Under the pieces are notes generated by a model. The model was not told the origin of the DNA, did not search any database, and saw only the letters and a program-made list of their open reading frames with translations. 10,326 nucleotides of DNA from Actinomycetes bacterium (GTDB lineage Bacteria; Actinomycetota; Actinomycetes; Mycobacteriales; Mycobacteriaceae): NCBI GenBank assembly GCA_023417985.1, contig JAEZDV010000015.1:1-10326 (forward strand), given 5' to 3'. Below are positions 5,943-10,326 of the stretch, one piece after another; within the stretch, counting starts at the first letter, position 1; every line of letters begins with the position of its first letter. Both the position numbers and the translations under genes were made by a program.

Positions 5943-8348
5943 TCAGGTCGGGGTGGTCACGGCCTCGGGTCCGCGCCACTGCCACTGCGTGATCTCCGGC
6001 ATGTCCTCACCGTGCGCACGGATGTAGCGGTGATGCTCGGCGAGGGTGTTGAGCAGGTGTTCGCGGGCGTGAGCGCCGATGGGCCGGAGACGCTCGACCC
6101 GGTCGATGACGTCCTTCGCGAGGTGGAATCGGTCGATCCGGTTGAGCACGCACATGTCGAAGGGGGTGGTGGTCGTGCCTTCCTCGATGTAGCCGCGCAC
6201 GTGGATGTTGTCGTGGTTGGTGCGCCGGTAGGTGAGGCGATGGATCAGCCAGGGATACCCGTGGTACGCGAAGATCACCGGCTTGTCGGTGGTGAACAGG
6301 GCGTCGAAGTCCGCGGCCGGAAGGCCGTGCGGATGCTCGCGATCGTCCTGCAGCCGCATCAGATCGACGACGTTGACGACGCGGATCTTCAGGTCCGGGA
6401 ACCAGCCGAGCAGGATTTCGACCGCTGCCAGGGTTTCCTTCGTGGGCACGTCGCCGGCACATCCGAGAACGACGTCGGGTTCGGTGCCCGCGTCGGTCGA
6501 CGCCCACTCCCAGATCCCGATTCCCTTGGTGCAGTGGGTGACCGCCGAATCCATGTCGAGGTACTGCAAGTCCGGTTGCTTGCCCGCGACGATCACGTTG
6601 ACGTACTGGCGGCTGCGCAGACAGTGATCGGCGACCGACAGCAGCGTGTTGGCGTCCGGTGGCAGATAGACCCGGATGACTTCGGATTTCTTGTTGACGA
6701 CATGGTCGATGAACCCGGGGTCCTGGTGGGAGAACCCGTTGTGGTCCTGCCGCCACACATGCGACGTGAGGAGATAGTTCAACGACGGGATCGGTTTGCG
6801 CCACTCGATGCGGTTGGTGGTGCGCAACCACTTCGCATGCTGGTTGAACATCGAGTCGACGACGTGGACGAACGCCTCGTAGCAGGAGAACAGTCCGTGC
6901 CGGCCGGTGAGCAGGTAGCCCTCGAGCCAGCCCTGGCACATGTGCTCGGACAGCACCTCCATCACACGCCCGTCGGGTGCGAGACGGTCGTCGCCCGGCA
7001 CGATCTCGGCGTTCCAGGTTCGGTCGGTGACCTCGAGGACGGCGTCGAGCCGGTTCGAATTGTTCTCGTCCGGCGCGAACATCCGGAACGTCGCCGGATT
7101 GCGCACCATGATGTCGCGGAGGAACTCTCCCAGCACGCGGGTCGCCTCGGCGGTCTCGGTCCCGGGACTGCCTATCCCGACGGCGTAGTCCCGGAAATCG
7201 GGAAACACCAGATCCCGCAGGATCGCACCGCCGTTGGTGTGCGGATTGGCGCTCATCCTCCGCGCGCCGTCCGGGTGCAGGTTCCCGATCCTGGGTACGG
7301 GAGCACCGGTGGTGTCGAAGAGTTCTTCGGGCCGGTAACTGCGCATCCATTCCTCGAGGATCCTGCGGTGCCCGGAGTCGTTGCGAGCGTTGCCGAACGG
7401 CACCTGGTGTGCCCGCCAGCTGCCCTCGATCGGAGTTCCGTCGACCTCTGCGGGACCGGTCCAGCCCTTCGGGGACTGCAGCACGATCATCGGCCACGCG
7501 GGGCGCACGGTGTCGCCCGTCTGGCGGGCGCGCTCCTGGATCTCGGCGATGCGGTTCAGTGCCCAATCCAGCGCTGATGCGAACGCCCGGTGCATCTCCG
7601 CGGGATCGGACCCGGACACGACGAGCGGTTGGTGTCCGTATCCGCGCAGCAGCGAGATCAGTTCCTCGTCGTCGATGCGTGCGAGGACGGTCGGGTTCGC
7701 GATCTTGTAACCGTTCAGATGCAGGATCGGGAGTACCGCGCCGTCGCGTTGCGGATCGACGAACTTCGTGGAGTGCCAGCTCGCGGCGAGCGGGCCCGTC
7801 TCCGCTTCGCCGTCCCCCACGACCACCGCGACGATCAGATCGGGATTGTCGAACGCAGCCCCGTAGGCGTGGGCCAGCGAGTACCCCAGCTCGCCGCCCT
7901 CGTGGATCGAGCCGGGCGTTTCCGGGGCGACATGGCTGGGAATGCCGCCGGGAAAGGAGAACTGGGTGAACAGCCGCGCCATCCCGGCCTCGTCCTGGGA
8001 GACTTCGGGATACCGCTCGCTGTACGTACCTTCCAGCCACGCTGCGGCGACGGGGCCGGGACCGCCGTGGCCGGGCCCCATGACGTAGATCATGTCGAGA
8101 TCACGTGCGGCGATCACCCGGTTGAGATGCGCATAGATGAAGTTCAGTCCGGGTGTGGTGCCCCAATGCCCCAGCAACCGTGGTTTGATGTGCTCCGGCC
8201 GCAACGGTTCCCGCAACAGCGGATTGTCCATCAGGTAGATCTGGCCCACGGACAGGTAATTCGCCGCACGCCACCATGCGTCGATGTCGTCGAACTCGGA
8301 GCCGGTGGGACTCGCCGCCCCGGTGCTGATGGCTGTCCTCGACTCCAT
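5943..8348 (-). CDS. xfp: Xylulose-5-phosphate/fructose-6-phosphate phosphoketolase
   Basis: Phosphoketolase uses thiamine diphosphate and phosphate to cleave xylulose 5-phosphate (and often fructose 6-phosphate) to acetyl phosphate plus glyceraldehyde 3-phosphate (or erythrose 4-phosphate). The product is 801 residues, full family length. Seen: HWGTTPG at 61-67 and GPGHGGP at 91-97, carrying active-site histidines; FPGGIPSH at 132-139; GDGEAETG at 178-185, the cofactor-binding motif; LNGYKIANPT at 211-220; and later SCYEAFVHVVDSM, TSHVWRQDHNGFSHQDPGF and VNVIVAGKQP, all diagnostic. I start it at ATG 8348, preceded by GAGGAG; the open frame continues upstream, but only as an off-frame reading of the RCC1-like gene. 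It lies 67 nt after that gene on the same strand and is probably in one transcript with it. Acetate kinase or phosphotransacetylase is not in the window. Whether it prefers both sugar phosphates cannot be told. Confidence 0.96.
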   Translation of the reverse strand: MESRTAISTGAASPTGSEFDDIDAWWRAANYLSVGQIYLMDNPLLREPLRPEHIKPRLLGHWGTTPGLNFIYAHLNRVIAARDLDMIYVMGPGHGGPGPVAAAWLEGTYSERYPEVSQDEAGMARLFTQFSFPGGIPSHVAPETPGSIHEGGELGYSLAHAYGAAFDNPDLIVAVVVGDGEAETGPLAASWHSTKFVDPQRDGAVLPILHLNGYKIANPTVLARIDDEELISLLRGYGHQPLVVSGSDPAEMHRAFASALDWALNRIAEIQERARQTGDTVRPAWPMIVLQSPKGWTGPAEVDGTPIEGSWRAHQVPFGNARNDSGHRRILEEWMRSYRPEELFDTTGAPVPRIGNLHPDGARRMSANPHTNGGAILRDLVFPDFRDYAVGIGSPGTETAEATRVLGEFLRDIMVRNPATFRMFAPDENNSNRLDAVLEVTDRTWNAEIVPGDDRLAPDGRVMEVLSEHMCQGWLEGYLLTGRHGLFSCYEAFVHVVDSMFNQHAKWLRTTNRIEWRKPIPSLNYLLTSHVWRQDHNGFSHQDPGFIDHVVNKKSEVIRVYLPPDANTLLSVADHCLRSRQYVNVIVAGKQPDLQYLDMDSAVTHCTKGIGIWEWASTDAGTEPDVVLGCAGDVPTKETLAAVEILLGWFPDLKIRVVNVVDLMRLQDDREHPHGLPAADFDALFTTDKPVIFAYHGYPWLIHRLTYRRTNHDNIHVRGYIEEGTTTTPFDMCVLNRIDRFHLAKDVIDRVERLRPIGAHAREHLLNTLAEHHRYIRAHGEDMPEITQWQWRGPEAVTTPT

Positions 8349-8352
8349 TGCT

Positions 8353-8358
8353 CTCCTC
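8353..8358 (-). promoter_or_regulatory. Ribosome binding site of the phosphoketolase gene
   Basis: On the minus strand GAGGAG lies 4 nt before ATG 8348. It selects this start over upstream in-frame codons that fall inside the RCC1-like gene. Confidence 0.6.
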
Positions 8359-8363
8359 GGTCG

Positions 8364-8402
8364 CCTGCCGGCAGGTCGGTTCGTGCTCCGGTCGGGTACC
8401 CG
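8364..8402. repeat. Two perfect palindromes in the RCC1-xfp gap
   Basis: CCTGCCGGCAGG (8364-8375) and CGGGTACCCG (8393-8402) are both perfect palindromes within the 67-bp gap before xfp. They could be a binding site or a leader structure controlling xfp separately from the upstream genes. In DNA this rich in G and C such short palindromes also arise by chance. I saw no convincing -10 element on the minus strand here. Confidence 0.3.
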
Positions 8403-8415
8403 GCCCGGGCGCGCC

Positions 8416-9300
8416 TCACTCCTGCCACGGCGCGATACCGGAGAGTCGGTGGGCGGAGGCGAGTTTCCACCTCCCGACGTCGCAGCGCCCGTCGTCGCGG
8501 TTACCGGCCGCAACGACTGTCCCGTCCGCGCGAAGGCCCAGGGTGTGGGTGGAACCGGCAGCGACCGCCACGACGTCGCGCCAGCGTGCGACCTCACATT
8601 GCCCGCGACCGTTGTCGCCGGCGGCGAGCACCCGGCCGTCGTCGAGCACCCCGACCGTGTGAAAGCTTCCCGCCGACACGGCCACGACGTCGCGCCACGC
8701 AGAGACTTCGCCGACCCCGGCGGAGAAGTCTCCGGTCGCGAACACACGCCCGGTAGCGGTGAGGGCGACGGTGTGCAGAGCGCCCGCCGAGATCGCCCGC
8801 AGACCACGCCACTCCCCGACCCGGCACTGCCCCCGACGGTCGTTTCCTGCGGCCACCGCCGTGCCGTCGGACCGCAGCCCGATCGAGTGCCAGTCGCCCG
8901 CCCCCACGGCGACCAGATCGGTCCACCCCTCGACGGCGGCGGCGCCGTCGTGGCGGCCTGCCGCGCGGGCGGTCCCGTCGGCGAGCACGGCGAGGGTGCG
9001 TCGCCACCCGGCGGCCACACTCACTACGTGGGTCCAGTCCCCGACGTCGCATTGGCCCTCGTGGTTCCATCCGGACGCGACCACCGTGCCGTCGGTGCGA
9101 AGCCCGATCGTGTGGGAGCGTCCGGTGTTCGGTGCTGTGTGTACGTTGCCCGCCGCCACCGCAACGATCTCGCTCCACCGTTCGGTGCGCCGTTCCGCCG
9201 CGTTCGGCGGGCCCGCAGTGAGGACCACTCCCCCGGCGGTGACGCCCACCGAGTGGCGGCGACCGGCAGCGATGCGGGGACGGGGAGGCGGGATCGTCAT
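8416..9300 (-). CDS. RCC1-like seven-repeat beta-propeller protein
   Basis: The 294-residue product is almost wholly made of seven repeats of about 38 residues. Each reads roughly W-x-x-(V/I)-V-A-V-x-A-G-x-x-H-T-x-G-L-x-x-D-G-x-V-x-A-A-G, often ending in N-x-x-G-Q-C-x-V. Examples are WRDVVAVSAGSFHTVGVL, WRDVVAVAAGSTHTLGLR and WTDLVAVGAGDWHSIGLR. Seven such units are what a closed seven-bladed RCC1 propeller needs; the short tail after the last repeat may complete the first blade. The second repeat has an insertion of about ten residues (HTAPNTGRSH). There is no signal peptide or membrane segment, so it is probably cytoplasmic. An in-frame stop at 9313-9315 leaves ATG 9300 as the only sensible start, though its ribosome site is weak. 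It sits 39 nt after the sigma-factor gene and 67 nt before xfp. RCC1 propellers usually bind proteins; the ligand here is unknown. Confidence 0.85.
   Translation of the reverse strand: MTIPPPRPRIAAGRRHSVGVTAGGVVLTAGPPNAAERRTERWSEIVAVAAGNVHTAPNTGRSHTIGLRTDGTVVASGWNHEGQCDVGDWTHVVSVAAGWRRTLAVLADGTARAAGRHDGAAAVEGWTDLVAVGAGDWHSIGLRSDGTAVAAGNDRRGQCRVGEWRGLRAISAGALHTVALTATGRVFATGDFSAGVGEVSAWRDVVAVSAGSFHTVGVLDDGRVLAAGDNGRGQCEVARWRDVVAVAAGSTHTLGLRADGTVVAAGNRDDGRCDVGRWKLASAHRLSGIAPWQE
8567..8697. repeat. 17-nt direct repeat pair inside the RCC1-like gene
   Basis: GCCACGACGTCGCGCCA occurs identically at 8567-8583 and 8681-8697. The 114-bp distance equals 38 codons, exactly one blade, and both copies encode the WRDVVAV start of repeats six and seven. 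This is the DNA trace of internal blade duplication. Confidence 0.8.
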
Positions 9301-9339
9301 CGGCCGATCGTCTCAGGTCCACCCCCGGGCGGGAGGCGC

Positions 9340-10326
9340 TTACTCGGGGTGGGTTCTGCGGGTTGCGGAGGCGGCCGGCGGTTGAGACGCCCGGCGGTTG
9401 AGACGCGCAGCCTGCCGCACGAGGTGCTCGCGCTCGGCAAGGTTGGGGGATGCGCGGGCGGCCTCGGCGTACAACCGGGCTGCCGTCACCGGGTCGCCGT
9501 GCCGCTCGTGCAGATACGCCGCCACCGCCGCATAACGGGGCACGGATCGGCCCACCTCCGTGAGCGCCGCCAGGCCGGCGCGGGGTCCGTCCGCCTCGCC
9601 GACGGCGACCGCACGGTTGAGCCGGACGACCGGGCTGCCCGTCAGGCGCACAAGTTCGTCGTACCACTCGACGATCTGCACCCAGTCGGTTTCCTCGGCG
9701 GTGCTCGCGTCGGCATGGAGAGCGGCGACGGCGGCTTGGGCCTGGAACTCCCCCAGTCGGTCGCGGGCGAGAGCAGCTTGCAGGATGTCGACGCCCTCGG
9801 CGATCGCTGCGGTGTCCCATCGGCTGCGATCCTGTTCCGCGAGCGGTATCAGGCGTCCGTCGGCGGTCAGCCGGGCGTCGCGCCGCGCGTGATGCAGCAA
9901 CATCAATGCGAGCAGGCCCCGCACCTCGGGGTGGTCGATCGCCGCGGCGAGTTGCCGGGTGAGCCGGATGGCTTCGGCAACGAGATCGACATCGCCCGAA
10001 TATCCCTCGTTGAACACCAGATACAGGACGCGCAACACCGTGGCGACATCGCCGGGACGATCGAACCGCACGCCGGAGACCGTGCGTTTCGCCCTGCTGA
10101 TCCGCTGCGCCATCGTCGATTCCGGCACGAGGTAGGCCTGCGCGATCTGCCGTGTCGTCAGGCCGCCGACGGCCCGGAGCGTGAGCGCCACCGCGGACGA
10201 CGGTGTCAGCGACGGGTGGGCACACAGGAAATACAGGTGCAGCGTGTCGTCCGCCGTACCCGGTAGCGCGCCGTCCCCGCGCCTCGCCGCGTGGTCCTCG
10301 GCACCGGCGAGAGCCTCCCGCCGCCG
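9340..10326 (-). CDS. ECF sigma factor with long C-terminal TPR-like extension (ECF42-like), 5' end cut by window
   Basis: This is an RNA polymerase sigma factor of the extracytoplasmic-function class. The frame stays open to the window edge, giving 328 C-terminal residues; the GTG at 10191 is internal, because the family-typical stretch DDTLHLYFLCAHPSL lies upstream of it at visible residues 26-40. Sigma region 4 is seen as GGLTTRQIAQAYLVPESTMA at 54-73 followed by QRISRAKRTV. After it comes the roughly 200-residue extension characteristic of ECF42: VLYLVFNEGYSG, LLALMLLHHARRDAR, IVEWYDELVRLTGSPVVRLN with RAVAVGEADGP, and a final helical repeat ending AREHLV-like (LAEREHLVRQAARL). Region 2 lies beyond the window. 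As I recall, ECF42 genes usually neighbour small DGPF/YCII-domain proteins and lack an anti-sigma factor, the extension taking over control; such a partner, if present, would lie upstream, outside this window. The RCC1-like gene follows after 39 nt. Confidence 0.92.
   Translation of the reverse strand, partial: RRREALAGAEDHAARRGDGALPGTADDTLHLYFLCAHPSLTPSSAVALTLRAVGGLTTRQIAQAYLVPESTMAQRISRAKRTVSGVRFDRPGDVATVLRVLYLVFNEGYSGDVDLVAEAIRLTRQLAAAIDHPEVRGLLALMLLHHARRDARLTADGRLIPLAEQDRSRWDTAAIAEGVDILQAALARDRLGEFQAQAAVAALHADASTAEETDWVQIVEWYDELVRLTGSPVVRLNRAVAVGEADGPRAGLAALTEVGRSVPRYAAVAAYLHERHGDPVTAARLYAEAARASPNLAEREHLVRQAARLNRRASQPPAASATRRTHPE

Noticed and set aside
6012..8756. Long plus-strand open frames (6012-7577 and 7590-8756) antisense to phosphoketolase.
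   Set aside because: They are the usual complement-strand shadows of a high-GC gene; the phosphoketolase motifs on the minus strand explain the frame.
9340..10191. Taking the GTG at 10191 as the start of the sigma factor.
   Set aside because: Family-typical sequence continues upstream in frame to the window edge, so this codon is an internal valine and the gene is truncated by the window.
8284..10266. A 660-codon plus-strand frame covering the RCC1-like and sigma-factor genes.
   Set aside because: The minus strand carries clear repeat and sigma region 4 motifs in two separate genes; the plus-strand reading shows no domain.

Overview
The window is high-GC, densely coded DNA with strong G/C bias at third codon positions, GTG starts and likely leaderless promoters. 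It comes from an actinobacterium. The protein types (a type II lumazine synthase, an OtsB/GH65/beta-phosphoglucomutase cluster, an ECF42-like sigma factor and a phosphoketolase) fit the Rhodococcus/Nocardia/Mycobacterium group. Rhodococcus is my best guess, but this rests on memory of the families and not on a search.

Layout. Positions 1-459 (minus) hold a nearly complete lumazine synthase gene (ribH2 type) whose 3' end lies outside the window. It shares a 119-bp divergent promoter region, containing two imperfect inverted repeats, with a plus-strand gene (579-1655). That gene encodes an AbiEi-like winged-helix protein of unknown function. Positions 1656-1796 are non-coding and carry an 18-nt near-palindrome. 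A compact plus-strand operon follows: trehalose-6-phosphate phosphatase otsB (1797-2612), a family 65 disaccharide phosphorylase (2648-5092) and a beta-phosphoglucomutase-like HAD protein (5112-5915). Converging on it from the minus strand is a three-gene same-strand run: an ECF sigma factor with a long C-terminal extension (9340 to beyond 10326, 5' end missing), a seven-repeat RCC1-like protein (8416-9300) and a phosphoketolase (5943-8348). The two operons are only 27 bp apart at their 3' ends.

How the genes may work together. OtsB dephosphorylates trehalose 6-phosphate to trehalose. A GH65 inverting phosphorylase releases beta-glucose 1-phosphate from an alpha-glucoside, and beta-phosphoglucomutase turns this into glucose 6-phosphate. 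The three therefore form a plausible trehalose (or trehalose 6-phosphate) turnover module. The same three domain types occur, as I recall, fused in one polypeptide in M. tuberculosis OtsB1 (Rv2006); here they are separate genes in a different order. Phosphoketolase splits xylulose 5-phosphate or fructose 6-phosphate to acetyl phosphate, so both operons touch hexose-phosphate flux, although no regulatory link is visible.

The least explained parts are the RCC1-like propeller between a sigma factor and phosphoketolase, the toxinless AbiEi-like regulator, and the acceptor specificity of the GH65 enzyme. I saw no RNA genes, insertion sequences, CRISPR arrays or clear intrinsic terminators.
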